Shown: positions 1-11,585, counted from the stretch's first letter. The stretch: 64,000 bases of DNA from Phoronis australis (GCA_002633005.1 NMRA01000160.1:609529-673528); one strand, 5' to 3'. Program-made: numbers and translations. The notes: generated from the letters alone by a model not told the origin.

Positions 1-39
1 GACACAGCATGATTGTTCTGCTACTGGGCAGCTTGATAG
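1..39 (+). CDS. TM6SF: TM6SF-like exon (3' end only; starts outside window)
   Basis: Frame with codons starting at base 3 reads HSMIVLLLGSLI plus one base, then donor G|GTGAGG. Joined to the next exon it gives LLLGSLIGNIG, a gap-free hydrophobic match in position to the family's SVVVFVPGNIVG. It is the end of a transmembrane helix. Only 39 bases are visible, so this rests on phase and position. Confidence 0.55.
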
Positions 40-3000
40 GTGAGGTAAATTAATTCAGCATTCATACCAGAGGGCACCACGCTCAAATTTTATTTTCTCC
101 AGAATTCCTCCGACCACTACCGTGTTATCTATCATGACTATGCAGTGCTTTTGAGTCACTAATGTCAAATTCCTGTCTAGGGAACAATGCAGTCTGAACC
201 TTGTTATTCTTATCGAAATTATTACTTGTGAGTAGAATAAATGTACATAAATAAGACAAAAATGGATCACTGAAATTTTCGGATATAATAACATCCTTCG
301 TCAACAGAAACAGAAGGATGTTATTATATCCGAAAATTTCAGTGATCCATTTTTGTTGTTTTATTTACGTATGTTCATTCTACTTTTCAACAAACAAGTG
401 TATCCTTTAGAGGATCTGGATTGCCTCTTTTAGTTTCGGATTTATTTACCTGTGAGGTAATTCAAGAAATTTTTAACCAAAAACACAGAACACATTGGTC
501 TTTCCTTTAGAATAGAAGACTGTAATGGACAGCGTTCTGTCATGCCAATGCGCTCTACTTTAATCGAGGCGAGAACAATGTTTTTGTCGAAAACTGCGGA
601 AACTTTACCAGGCACAGATCGACAGTTGTCAAATAATCAGTTGTTTAGATACTTTATTTGAGAGAACACTATGGATCCGAAAAACTTTGAGTTCAGTATG
701 TTTTACTTTTTCTCATTAAATTTGAAGAGATGTTCAAGTTTATTAGTTGTTTGGTGTGAAATGGATGTTTACTCAACTTCTATTGGTAAATTGAAATGTT
801 TTTCGATGGCTCTAACACACAGTGCTTTTCAGAGCTGCTTAATGTTTCAATGAAAAATAAGCCTCAGCTTGTTCAACTTCTGAAACTGGTCTGTCATGAA
901 TCCGTTCAAACTTTTCATTCCAGATGATGTTAACGTTGTGTAGGACCCCAGAAAAATATCCAGATTCGGGGCTATCTTTGGAACGTTATATCTTAGAAAT
1001 GGCTAATCAAAACTTTCAGATACTATGGTTTATGCTATCATTCTCTGAAATGCTGCTAGGCATTATTGTTTTTAAAATACTCTACTTTTGCATGAATGGT
1101 TATCAAAAATATGACTTGTGAATTTTCCGAAAGAAATTAAAAGTTCCACAATACAAAACGAAAAGATAATTTAGAAAACTGTAACTGTTAAATGTTTTTA
1201 AGATTTCATCTTGAACATTATATCAGACGAATTTTGGTCAGGTTATCTTTATCATTTTGATATGAATGTTCGTTTCTTTTTTTTGATAAGTTTTACTGAA
1301 AAGAGCAATTGATGGCGGATTGGTATACGATTGAAATTCAATTCTATTAGGCTTTCTACTTTCAGAAAATATATACTTTCACTGACTGAGTTAGAATCGA
1401 TAGTTTTATTAATATTTGGCTAAATACAATTAATGTTGATTAGGTGCTTAAGTAACTTAGGAGCAAAGGCTGGCCTTCCTACAAGGGCATGGAGATACCG
1501 ATTCAGTTAATATTTGGATGCGGTTCAGTTACATCAGCAACTCTCCATAGCATACTGTCACATTGCGCTTTCTCTAGTATGTTGTTGTTATTTTGCAGCA
1601 AATGCTCAGCACTGTTGCAAACCTTGCATGACAGAAGTCGGTGAAGCATTATGGGTAAAATGTGCGTTTTTCAAACGATATCTCTTAGGTTCGTAACGAG
1701 GCTATCTGCAGTAATCTTACAAGTTACCGTTGATAACATTCGGTGTTTTCTCTTTAGGTAACATTGGTATCAAGTGGTCTTTCCTACTGAACACGCCTTA
1801 TCTCATCATACCTTTTGTTTGGGCAGTACGTCTGCTGTCCAGCGACTCTAAAGAGAAGGAAGAGGAAGAAGATACCAAACCTGTGGTTAGTGCCTAATCG
1901 TGACGGCGTTATTACAGGAAGTGTCTCCGATTTTGGATAAAAAGAAACGCTAGAATTTCCATTTTTGATTTTCGAAGGCATGCGTCATTGCTACGTATGA
2001 GAAATTGACAAATTTTATCATCTTGAGCCCTAAATCAAAGTCTTTACCGTATGGTTTGGCGATTACCACTTCCAGACATTGGAGTGTGCGCCAGTTTCTG
2101 CAAATATATGCTGAGCTACTCCCCCATTTTGGTTGATTAAAATTCAAATCGGTGATAGTTGACCATCATTCATAGCATTATTCATGGAAACCTCTTTTGA
2201 TCATTCCTCAGTGATAAGAAAACTCATAGATTATCATGATTTACAAAAAAAATTGTATCAATTGTTAAATGAAAATATGAATTTCTGTTAGCCATCGAAC
2301 CATTCACATGAACTTATGGGAATGATTAATATGAGTTCATGCTATTTTACCAAATTTATGTTTGCTTATTATAAAATAGACATCTGTTTTTCAAAGTGAA
2401 AAATCCCGGTAGCAAGATACAGTATTTTAACAGCGAATTCAGCCTTTTGAAAAAAAATGGAATGATTGTTATTCTAGGATATAAATATATTTTCCTGCAA
2501 AATTGACAATATTGCCGTACCTAAAGAATAATACAGCAATAGAGCACACAGTTTGTTTCTATCGACACCACAATATTTAATTGCAGAGAAATGTTGAATA
2601 CAGGTCACTATGGAGGAGGCCGGTTGATCTGTTGCTTGCGTGTTATTTGGTTGGTGCACTGTTGACAGCTGTTCTGCGAGGGCTGGTGAGGCTTTAAATG
2701 TGCTCTTAAAACCACAATCAGTTTCTGGTTCAAAGGTCATGAGTTCACCGACCTCTGTGGCCACCTTATTAGATTAACATTCAATGCTGATTTTTATGTG
2801 CCCACATATTTTATATGTGGGTGCATATTGCCGTCATCTCTGTCTGGGCGTCCGGCGCCTGCGGCTGTATCTCCTAAAGCCCTTGCAGGATCTTATTGCA
2901 ATTTGGCAGGTTTGTACCTATGGGGTTGACGACAGGGCGACGAGTTTCGGACCGACCCGAATACCGCTGTGCCCACTAGTGGCAATTTTAGTTGTTTATG

Positions 3001-6000
3001 TTTGCCTCTGTATCTCCAAAGGTCATCAACCGATTTTCATGAAATTTGGCACATAGGCATCTGTTAAGGAGGTGATGCTATCTTTATGTTTCCGGATGGA
3101 TTCGAGGTATTTTGCACCATCTATTGGCCATTTTTAGTATTTTCGAGTCCGTTTTTGGTGTCCGCTCCTCTGTCAACCACACCACTCTGAGGATGATTGC
3201 GAAAATTGGCATGTATGTTCTTACTATGAAGAGGATGGTTGACGATGATTTTCTGACGAATTTGACTACTGTGGCGCCTACTAGTGGGTGTTTTATTTGT
3301 TTTTACACCCATGGCTGTATCTCCTAAACGCTCTACAGGATCTTTATTAAATGCAGCAAATGTGTTTATATGAAGTTGACAACAGACGACGACGACTTTC
3401 AGACAGATCGGACTACAAATTTGCCCCCTAGTGGCAATTTTAGTTTTTTTACGTTTACCTCCGTATCTTCAAAGGTCCGCAGTGAATTTCCATAAAACTC
3501 TGCACATAGTCATCTATTAATGAGGTGACACTATCCTCTCGTTTTTGGATGGATTCGAAGTATTTTTTGCCACCTAGTGGCCATTTTTACTGTTTTCGAG
3601 TGTTTTTTTAACATCCGTCCTTCGATCATCCAAACCACTCTAAGGATGATTGTGAAAATTGGCATGTATGTTTAATTGTTCTTACTATAAAGAAGACAAT
3701 TGACGTTGTTTTTCCGATGACTTCAACTACTGTGGCGCCTCCTAGTGGCAGTTTTGTTTTTGTTTTGTGCCCAGGCGTACCTGTATCTCCTAAGCCCTCT
3801 GCAAGATCTTTATTAAATTTAGCACGTGTATTTATATGCAGTTAACAACGGAAGACGACGGCTTTCAGATGGGTCCGACTAACCCTGCCCCCTAGTGGCA
3901 ATTTCATTTTTTTCTGTTTTCCTCTGTTTCTCTGTTGAAGTTCCTCAACAAATTTTCATGAAATTTGTTAGATAGCTTTCTTTTAAAGAAACTGACATTT
4001 TCTGGTTTTCAGAAGGATTCGACGTATTTTACCCCATCTAGTGGCCATTTTTACTGTTCTCTAGTCTGTTTTTGGCATCCGCCCTCTGTCAACCAAACCA
4101 CTCTGAGGGTGATTGTGAAAATTATCTTATATATGTATTGTTGGTGTGAAGAGGACGATTGATGAAGACTTACCGACTTGAATTACTGTGGCGGCTCCTA
4201 GTGGCATTTTTTTCGCCCTTAGCTGTATCTCCTAAGCCCTCTGCAGAATGTTTATTAAATTTATCAAGTGTATTTGTATGACATTGACAACAGAAGACCA
4301 CAACTTTCAGACGGATCTGATGAATGCTTTGTCCCATAGTGGCAATGTCATTTTTTCAGTTTAGCAAAAGTTTCTTGACGGATTTTTATGAACTCTGGTA
4401 AATAGCTTTCTGTTAAAAAACAGTTACATTTTCCAGTTTTTTGATGGATTTGAGGTATTTTGCACTATCGATTATATCTAGTGGCCATTTTTATGATACA
4501 AATCAACACTCTAGAAGCACACCGTTTACAGTGCATTTGTTGGCACATTTCAACGCTCCGCGTTGCTCTTGTTATGAATTGTGAAATGGGATTTGCAAAT
4601 GAAAATTCAGTCTAGTTGATCATTATTCATATTAATCAATAAATTTCATATCATATTACGTGTTAAGTGTAATTATATCAAAATATCAAATTGGATTATT
4701 AATAAATGCAATTTGCTTTTAGTGAATCTAGATGCAAACTTCATATTATCTGATCCTTTTATTGACACTGGTGAACGCTTTGTACCGTGACATGCTGTGA
4801 AATATAGTGCCTTCAAGTTAAGTCCATCTTTTTGAACCACCCTGTATTTTTCCTGTAACTGGAAGTTAATTCTTTTTGACTTGAGTTGCAGGCAGTGTTT
4901 ATGTTTTTTTCTTTAATTGTGGCGTGTTATCTGACTCCTTTCAGGTTTTTGAACCACCCTGTATTTTCCTGTAAATAAGTACAGTATGGTGTTAATTCCC
5001 ATGGACGTTCATTTTAGGCAGTGCTGGGCTCTCAGTGGACCTTGGCAAAAGTGTACAGTGAGAAGTATGAACCTTACCTCAACGATCCCAGCGCTTACCC
5101 CAAAGTCCAGGTAATTCCTCTGGTTCTGCACTGCTATGTCACCAGTGCTATTTTTGTACAGATCTTTCTCTCTCTATCCCTCTCTCTATTTTTCCCTCTC
5201 CTCCCTTTCCCTNTTTAAATCCCCACAAGGTAATAATTAAGGCAATTCATTTTGTATTCATCAGGTCAAGGTTATGTGGGACCCTACAGAAATGGCCTTA
5301 TTTGACGGACTTCCAAACACGGTATCTCAGAAATGACCAATCGGATTCATGCGGAACTTTCAGATACTATGCACTGTTCTCATAAACACTTAAGGATTAA
5401 TTAATTTTGAACTGTTCCACTTTTGCATGAGGGGTTATCAAAAATAGGAATTTGAGGATTTTCTGGAAAATTTTAAAGTTGCTTCAAACGAAAATGAAAT
5501 ATTAGAAAATTGTGAAAGTGTTTTTGATAAATCAAACTAACTTAAAATAACTATGGTGGAGAAACTGAAAGTCAGAATACTCGTCAGTAGTCATTTGGTC
5601 CCTGTGTGAACTTGAGAGCTCTAATCTGCCTTATTAACAAACCCTGAAAAGGGTTCCACCCAATGACAAATTGATGTCACTCTTCAGAATTGTGCTGAAA
5701 CATTTTTTCTATTTGCTGTTTAAATATAAGATATACCACTCACAGTCACAACAAACAGCAGGCTGAGCCACAGAAAATTGCCCAATTATTTTTTTTGAAA
5801 TTGATGCGGTGATATTTTTAGTTGTCATTGGACAAAAGGAAAGTCACACAGTGCCAGCTGAAATAGGTCAGGATCTTTCTTCTTACCCAGTGTCAGGTGG
5901 CCCCATCTGCCATGCTCAGCTTTCAAAATGTGTCCGGCACAGACCAGAACTTGCAATAAGTTGAACGTCTTCAATGGTCATTGGCTGCGGTCATCCTCAG

Positions 6001-6760
6001 GATGATGGTTTGGTGGACTTTGTCACTTGAGGAAGTTTGCTATTTACGAGAAAGTCTATATATTAGGAAAGCAGGCGACAGGGTTATGAATCGTGATGTA
6101 CATGTATGACAGTAATGCATTATGTGGCGCAAAGTGCGAAACTCCATCACCTGACTGCAAGTCCATCTAACCATTATTCTGAGGATGAGCGCAACTTATA
6201 AGTACTCGGTAGTGTCTCATGAAATTCACCGAATATTAGAACCAGTTGCATAATATTTTTGGCCCTATGAAATTGGCCATGTCAAAAAAACTTACGAACT
6301 GAAAAAGGCACTGTATAGGGCTTTAAAAACAAGTTTCACCAAATTCAAAGCGGTAATTACAGCCTTTTCACTTGCAGTTGTTTAGTTTGTCGAAGCTCAG
6401 CGACCACGTGATAGCATTTCAGGACCGATGTTCTATTTTCAGATGCTTGTTTATCTCTTTTACTTTGTGCCATTCTACGTGATGTCATTATATGGCCTCG
6501 TGTGCCCAGGCAATAAGTGGATGATAGAGTGGTCTCTGTTACATGGTGGCGCCGCTGCTCAAGCGCAGATCTCCCACATAGGCTCGTCAATACATTCGCG
6601 CACTCCATTTCTTTTAAGAGTCTCGGAGGATTTTTCAGTGTCCATTTATTTCTGGATTATTAACGTAGCACTTTTGATCGTTCCACAGCTGATGGTTTAC
6701 CGTATCACTAGTTATCAAGATTTCTTTTTAAAAAGGCAAGAGAAAGCCAAAACCAGCTAA
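1..6760 (+). CDS. TM6SF: Transmembrane 6 superfamily (TM6SF1/TM6SF2-like) gene, 5'-truncated by the window edge
   Basis: Five exons (1-39, 1758-1885, 4892-4970, 5022-5110, 6443-6760) read in compatible phases to give the C-terminal part of a multi-pass membrane protein. The last two exons match the TM6SF family closely: EPYLNDPSAYPKVQ, then SLYGLVCPG, then LLHGGAAAQAQISHIGSS followed by HSRTPF, equivalent to the family's EPYLKDPAAYPKIQ, ALYGLVVPG and IHAGGLAQAQFSHIGAS stretches. Known family biology: EXPERA-fold proteins of ER/ERGIC or lysosomal membranes; TM6SF2 promotes lipidation of secreted lipoproteins. It is inferred that this homologue is an endomembrane protein too. The loop between exons 2 and 3 is shorter than in human TM6SF1, so one small exon may be missing from the model. 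Whether it is orthologous to TM6SF1, TM6SF2 or their common ancestor cannot be told here. The downstream neighbour is convergent. Confidence 0.87.
257..355. repeat. Perfect 43-bp inverted repeat (hairpin) inside foldback family C copy 1
   Basis: Bases 257-299 are the exact reverse complement of 313-355, with a 13-base loop. Similarity of the arms continues imperfectly outward for another ~50 bp. The right arm and following 120 bp resemble 37380-37560. Confidence 0.85.
940..1400 (+). repeat. Dispersed repeat family A, copy 1
   Basis: Starts with a GGACCCCAGAAAAAT-like head, then 'atctcagaaatggctaat', 'ctttcagatactatg', and ends near 'cagaaaatatatactttc'. The same ordered blocks recur, diverged, at 5270-5560, 18895-19030, 25850-26050, 42560-42990, 43310-43530, 45640-46025 (inverted), 49670-50080 and 56060-56350 (inverted). 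No coding capacity; an old non-autonomous element of about 450 bp. Confidence 0.7.
1758..1885 (+). CDS. TM6SF: TM6SF-like exon
   Basis: Acceptor TTCTCTTTAG, donor GTG|GTTAGT. Codes for GNIGIKWSFLLNTPYLII, then PFVWAVRLL and a charged tail SSDSKEKEEEEDTKPV. It corresponds to the family's GNIVGKYG...SIPYTCLPVWAGFRIY helix and the following hydrophilic loop. The acidic/lysine-rich loop is unlike the human sequence. It starts needing one base from the upstream exon and ends in phase 0. Confidence 0.8.
2790..4573 (+). mobile_element. Helentron/HINE-like non-autonomous element, full-length copy 1 (~450-bp internal tandem units)
   Basis: The 5' end carries a short palindrome around 'cccacatattttatatgtgggtgca'-type sequence at 2797-2826. 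The centre holds nearly four diverged units of 438-468 bp; each includes 'gtatctcctaa', 'ttattaaat', 'gacgac..ctttcagac' and 'cctagtggcaat'. The 3' end has the hairpin CAACGC-TCC-GCGTTG followed by CTCTTGTT. The same two ends delimit an inverted copy at 12737-14271. Terminal hairpins, no TIRs, and a tandem core fit the HINE/DINE/pearl type of Helitron-related element; that class assignment is inferred. It lies in a TM6SF intron. Confidence 0.6.
4892..4970 (+). CDS. TM6SF: TM6SF-like exon (tentative transmembrane exon)
   Basis: Acceptor GAGTTGCAG, donor TCCT|GTAAATAAG. Codes for AVFMFFSLIVACYLTPFR then FLNHPVFS, a hydrophobic helix in the place where TM6SF1 has LMLVVCLLLATGFCLFR. Phase 0 in and phase 1 out fit the neighbouring exons. 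The alternative is that the 1758-1885 exon splices directly to an acceptor at 5017 (also in phase), which would delete this helix. The 3' half of the exon is duplicated upstream at about 4830-4860. Confidence 0.55.
5022..5110 (+). CDS. TM6SF: TM6SF-like exon
   Basis: Codes for LGSQWTLAKVYSEKYEPYLN then DPSAYPKVQ and ends at CAG|GTAATT. EPYLNDPSAYPK is a near-exact match to the family's lumenal EPYLKDPAAYPK motif. With an acceptor at 5017 instead of 5021 the exon starts four bases earlier in another phase. Confidence 0.85.
5161..5216. repeat. Pyrimidine-rich low-complexity tract
   Basis: CT-rich run beginning 'gatctttctctctctatccctctctct' with a single N at 5213. Probably a slipped microsatellite. 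Confidence 0.6.
5270..5560 (+). repeat. Dispersed repeat family A, copy 2
   Basis: Begins 'gggaccctacagaaatgg', continues 'atctcagaaatgaccaatc', 'ctttcagatactatg', 'cacttttgcatgag' and 'gaaaattgtgaaagtg'. Same block order as 940-1400. It lies in the last TM6SF intron. Confidence 0.7.
6443..6760 (+). CDS. TM6SF: TM6SF-like terminal exon
   Basis: Acceptor TTCTATTTTCAG, 105 codons and a TAA stop. It holds the core of the second EXPERA domain: helix MLVYLFYFVPFYVMSLYGLV, the lumenal LLHGGAAAQAQISHIGSS segment, then helix FWIINVALLIVPQLMVYRI and a short basic tail QDFFLKRQEKAKTS. The human family tail is CIYKPEFFIKTKAEEK, so the end is where expected. Confidence 0.92.
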   Translation: MLVYLFYFVPFYVMSLYGLVCPGNKWMIEWSLLHGGAAAQAQISHIGSSIHSRTPFLLRVSEDFSVSIYFWIINVALLIVPQLMVYRITSYQDFFLKRQEKAKTS

Positions 6761-7631
6761 ATGGTTTCAATTGATGATGTCATTATTGTATTAACTATTC
6801 TAGTCTGTGCGTTGCTGTCAACCTTAATACTGGGGCAGTTTAGTTATGTGCCTAAGCATTCCAGTCAAGGGTCTCGTACTGGCTTGCTTGAGATTGCTAG
6901 AGATAATGGAATTTTTGAAAATTACACTTCAGATCACAAACCTTAACGAAAATACTAAGAGTTGAGTTGATATAACAGTCACCCTTACTGTGAAGGATGC
7001 AGTCTGCTTTGATGTCAGACATATTGCTTTGCTGTCTTTATGTAGGCTCATCACTGATTGGTTCACTGAGACTTAACTTACTCTACTTGCCAACAGGTGG
7101 CCTCGAGCTTGTAGGACCACTCAGTGCTAATACTAGTGTTTGTATGTTTTGAACTGTATACTTGTTTAAGAGAATTGTTAAAAATTTGAAATTCTGGAAT
7201 TCCTTAGAATGTAAAAATATTGCATTAGGGCGTGAGATTGAACTTGAATGTGTAAGACTCCTGTGAGATGCACGAGACTTGAGTACCTTTGACTTGGACC
7301 ACTTTCTTAAAATTGGTGTTTGCGTTCTTTGGCTTGAAGCGATATCTGGGGCTCGGAAAGACCTCTGGGTGATGGTTCATTTTGCTTTAATCTATGGTAG
7401 GTTTAGTTGTGAATTTGCTTGACGGAGCTCATCATTTGTTAATGTTCGTAAACAACTAGACCTATTTTGTAGCCTGGAATAAGAGTTCTATTTAGTACCC
7501 AAAACGTCGATAATCAAGGGAACAAGCATTTTGACTTCAAAAAAATATTCCAATTTTGCATATTGTTCTTGTGTTATGCCTCAAATTGCTACAGATATTG
7601 TAATTTGGTGAAATTAAGTAATCAAAATAAA
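6761..7631 (+). other. Probable TM6SF-like 3' UTR with a candidate AATAAA at 7626
   Basis: No coding signal continues past the stop at 6760. The first clear poly(A) hexamer is at 7626-7631, giving a ~870-nt 3' UTR if used. This is inference only; no transcript evidence is visible. Confidence 0.35.
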
Positions 7632-7680
7632 CTCATTCTGGCATTATTGAGTGTACAAGATAGTAGTACAATGGGACGTC

Positions 7681-8200
7681 TCATTTTTCTCATTCAAGCT
7701 CCTTGACGGATTTTTATGAAATGTGGTAATTATTTTCCTATTAAAAATATGCCATGTTCCCGTTTTCGGATGGATTTGACGTATTTTGGGCCATCTAGCG
7801 TCTGCCCCTCTGTTAGCCAAATCTCTCTATGTATGATTGTGGATAGTGGCATATGTGTTCTTAGTATGAAGAGGACAGTTAACGGTGATTTTCCGACTTC
7901 CAACTACTGTGGCACCACCTAGTGGCAGTTTGGCAGTTGTTTTTTTGCCCATACCCCCTAGTTGCAATTTCGTTTTTTTTCTCATTTTTCTCCGTTTCTC
8001 TGAAGTTCCTTGACGGATTTTTCTGATATTTGGTAAATAGCTTTCTATTAAAAAAGTGATGACATGTTCCGGTTTTTGGATGTATTCGACTTATTTTGCG
8101 CCATCTAGTGCCCATTTCTGTAATACAAATAAACACCCTAGAAGCACACTGTTTGGGGGTGCCTTCATTGGCACATTTCAATGCTCCGCGTTACTCTTGT
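7681..8200 (+). mobile_element. Helentron/HINE-like element, 5'-shortened copy 2
   Basis: Contains one and a bit of the ~450-bp units and the same 3' end: 'tagaagcacactgtttg', then 'caatgctccgcgttactcttg'. In the hairpin both stems are mutated by one base relative to copy 1. A degenerate further unit fragment follows at about 8230-8310. Confidence 0.55.
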
Positions 8201-8309
8201 ATACATTTACCTCAGTCTACATTTTTGGATTTTCATAATTGTCTCGATGACACCTTCCCACTTTCAGATGGATTTACTAGTATTGCTCCCTCTAGTGAGA
8301 ATGTTTAAA

Positions 8310-9230
8310 ATAGTAATCATCCCATGTATCAATGCTGTATGTGATGCACACAGTGGGCACACATCAACGCACTGCATAACTCTCGTTGTTAACAAAATTA
8401 GCCATCGTGACGGGGAAACTAATTTTGTCATGCACTGTACCATATCTTTTATATATACGACAACCGGCTACAGTTATAACAATAATGTAATATATGCATA
8501 CATACAACAAACAAATGAACCAGGTTTTAACACATAAAATACAAAATTTGTTACAAAATTTGTTACAAAATTTAACATCAAATTAGGTGAATTTTAGTAT
8601 GACAAAATATTACACCGAAGCTAACTAAAACACTGTGTGAATCTTTGATTGCCTACAATACTAAACTTGCAATACCTGGTTGCTTTAAATTTTACTGGAA
8701 GCTCCAAATGATTCACAATTTAAGTATTACAATCCTCGTTAGACTCGTGATATTCTATATTCAACATGAGTAGCATGGTTTTGTCTTTTGCCGATTCACT
8801 ACTGAATAACACTGAGCAACAAATTTCATACAATCCTTTTGAGGGAAAAAAGGCTAAATGCATAAGATGATGCTACATTTCTGTCCCCAAGCAAAGCAGC
8901 TGCTTAGATCATGTGTCATGAGCGACGTCCCACTGTTCTATGGTGCTGAGATACCACAGGATGTCTCGGACCATTGGCAGTAGCAACTACACACCTCAGT
9001 CGAGGACAGGCAAGCGACAGCGACCTCTGGTGTTTGTCCCTGTAGAATGTTCATCACCAAGTACCGAGACAAGTTCAGACACGTAACTAACAACCATAGA
9101 ACAAACTCCCCTAATTTTCCAAAATTTCACTTCAAGACGCCCACAATCGGCTATTCTTACACAGTTTAGGTTTTCGGTTCTATGAAAATCAAAGCACCGT
9201 AATCTTGCTAATGCACACTTCAGCTCCTAA
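8310..9230. other. Unannotated intergenic DNA
   Basis: AT-rich; no reading frame, tRNA or clear repeat recognised. A short direct repetition 'caaaatttgttacaaaattt' occurs near 8541-8570. Confidence 0.5.
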
Positions 9231-11585
9231 AATAAGGCAATTAGGTTGTGGCGGTCCAATCAGCAATGTCATCAAATGTGTTTTAGCCCTCCAGTTACAT
9301 CATTTTGTTCAATATCAATTTGTCTCTAGGCCTAATGATCAACTTCTACCAATGAATATACATTTTGTTAGAGATTAAAAGTTAGGATGGGAAACTTGTG
9401 CTTAAAGCTTACATAAAAAGATCAGGATGAGCAAATGACAATAACATACCTCACGACCAGTCCTGACATGACAGGCCATCAGATAAATCAGATCTAATAT
9501 TAACCAATAATTCTGATATGATAACCACAAAAGAAAACTTTACGACATTAACAGAGAATACTTTCAGAACTTATAAATAATCGGTGAAAATATTCAGTAG
9601 ATAGTTTGTATTTTGGAATTATTTTACTAAAATTTCCGTAGCAGTTGAGATGAATGACAGTATTATCTAAAAAACTGTTTATGGTTACAATGCAACACCA
9701 TCTAGTGGATGGACTTAAAACAAATGATTCGGTTTTTATTTCATATTGCAATCAACCCACATCTAAATCAGCTTCATACAATTATACAACCGTCAAATAC
9801 GAAGCATTCACACATAAAGTCAACATGCATCTTAAAGAACTGTTCTTCAAATTGCCTAATAATTTAAATTCTTAGAAACAATTCAACGTATTGAACACAC
9901 GATTTGCAGTAAACATCACTCACAAATTTCACTATTAGCACCGAAGAAAACCAGGTACGAATCAAACAACCCAAGAACTGAGAGTGTGCAAGGACACAGT
10001 TTCCAGTAAAGCAAATATGCACGACCACCAGGAACTCCAGATTGGCCTAGTCAACTCAAATATGGGTACATCTGATGAGACTCGTACCAGATACCAACGG
10101 TTAAAGGATAATAAAAGGTAGTTGTTGATACATCCAGGAAAGTTCATTGTATTCGAATTAAATCTGGTCTGATGGACTACTTGTTCATCAAATCCCTTAA
10201 TCCCTCACAAGGTGGAGCTCAGTACAAAGTGTCGTCTGCTTGGGATGAGAGGATGCGTGACGTTGCTAACCTAACGAGATCTTGAGAAGGCAAGAGACGA
10301 TTCCCGCCAATCTTCAGTACCATATTTAGAAGGTAAGAGACGATTCCCGCCAATCTTCAGTACCATATTTAGAAGGCAATTGACGATTCCCGCCAATCTT
10401 CAGTACCATATTTAGAAGGTAAGAGACGATTCCCGCCAATCTTCAGTACCATATTTAGAAGGCAAGAGACGATTCCCNAATAAGGCAATTAGCTTGTGGC
10501 GGTCCAATCAGCAATGTCATCAAATGTGTTTTAGCCCTCCAGTTACAGCATTTTGCTCAATATCAATTTATCTCTAGGCCTAATGACCAACTTCTACCAA
10601 CGAATATACATTTTGTTAGAGATTAAAAGTTAGGATGGGAAACTTGTGCTTAAAGCTTACATAAAAAGATCAGGATGAGCAAATGACAATAATATACCTC
10701 ACGACCATTCCTGGCATGACAGGCCATCAGGTAAATCAGATCTAATATTAACCAATAATTCTGATATGATAACCACAAAAGAAAACCATACGACATTAAC
10801 AGAGAATACTTTCAGAACTTATAAATAATCGGTGAAAATATTCAGTAGATAATTATGATTAGTTTGTCCGTTGGAATTATTTTAGTAAAATTTCCGTAGC
10901 AGTTAAGATAAATGACAGTATTATCTAAAAAACTGTTTATAGTTACAATGCAACACCATCTAGTGGATGGACTTAAAACAAACGATTCGGTTTTTATTTC
11001 ATATTGCAATCAACCCACATCTAAATCAGCTTCATACAATTATACAACCGTCAAATACGAAGCATTCACACATAAAGTCAACATGCATCTTAAAGAACTG
11101 TTTTTCAAATTGCCTAATAGTTTAAATTCTTAGAAATAATTCAACGTATTGAACACACGATTTGCAGTAAACATCACTCACAAATTTCACTATTAGTACC
11201 GAAGAAAACCAGGTACGAATCAAACAACCCAAGAACTGAGAGTGAGCAAGGACACAGTTTCCAGTAAAGCAAATATGCACGACCACCAGGAAATCCAGAT
11301 TGGCCTAGTCGACTCAAATATGGGTATATCTGATGAGACTCGTACCAGATACCAACGGTTAAAGCATAATAAAAGGTAGTTGTTGATACATCCAGGAAAG
11401 TTCATTGTATTCAAATTAAATCTCGTCTGATGGACTACTTGTTCATCAAATCCCTTAATCCCTCACAAGGTGGAGCTCAGTACAAAGTGCCGTCTGCTTG
11501 GGATGAGAGGATGCGTGACGTTGCTAACCTAACGAGATCTTGAGAAGGCAAGAGACGATTCCCGCCAATCTTCAGTACCATCTTC
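9231..11585. repeat. Tandem 1.25-kb duplication with an N at the join (possible haplotype artefact)
   Basis: Bases 9231-10329 and 10479-11580 are nearly identical (a few percent substitutions, one small indel near 9600/10850). They are separated by extra copies of a 43-bp repeat and a single N at 10478. Both copies carry the same 73-codon frame, but neither looks protein-coding. Either a recent tandem duplication or two alleles placed in series by the assembler. Confidence 0.85.
10287..10477. repeat. 43-bp minisatellite, 4.5 copies
   Basis: Units start at 10287, 10330, 10373, 10416 and 10459 (last one cut by the N). Each contains 'agacgattcccgccaatc' and 'ttcagtaccatatttag'. The downstream copy of the duplication (from 11545) has only one unit. 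Confidence 0.9.

Noticed and set aside
924-1121. 65-codon frame as a coding exon
   Set aside because: Coincides with dispersed repeat family A, whose other copies do not keep the frame.
1514-1696. Frame just upstream of the 1758 exon as another TM6SF exon
   Set aside because: No resemblance to the family at that position; the 1-39 fragment fits in phase and sequence instead.
2784-3327. Plus-strand frames as a repeated protein
   Set aside because: Frames are not maintained between the ~450-bp units; apparent similarity comes from the DNA repeat of the mobile element.
9654-11133. Two nearly identical 73-codon plus-strand frames as a duplicated gene
   Set aside because: They sit in the 1.25-kb duplication; composition is not protein-like, and the surrounding noncoding sequence is equally conserved between copies.
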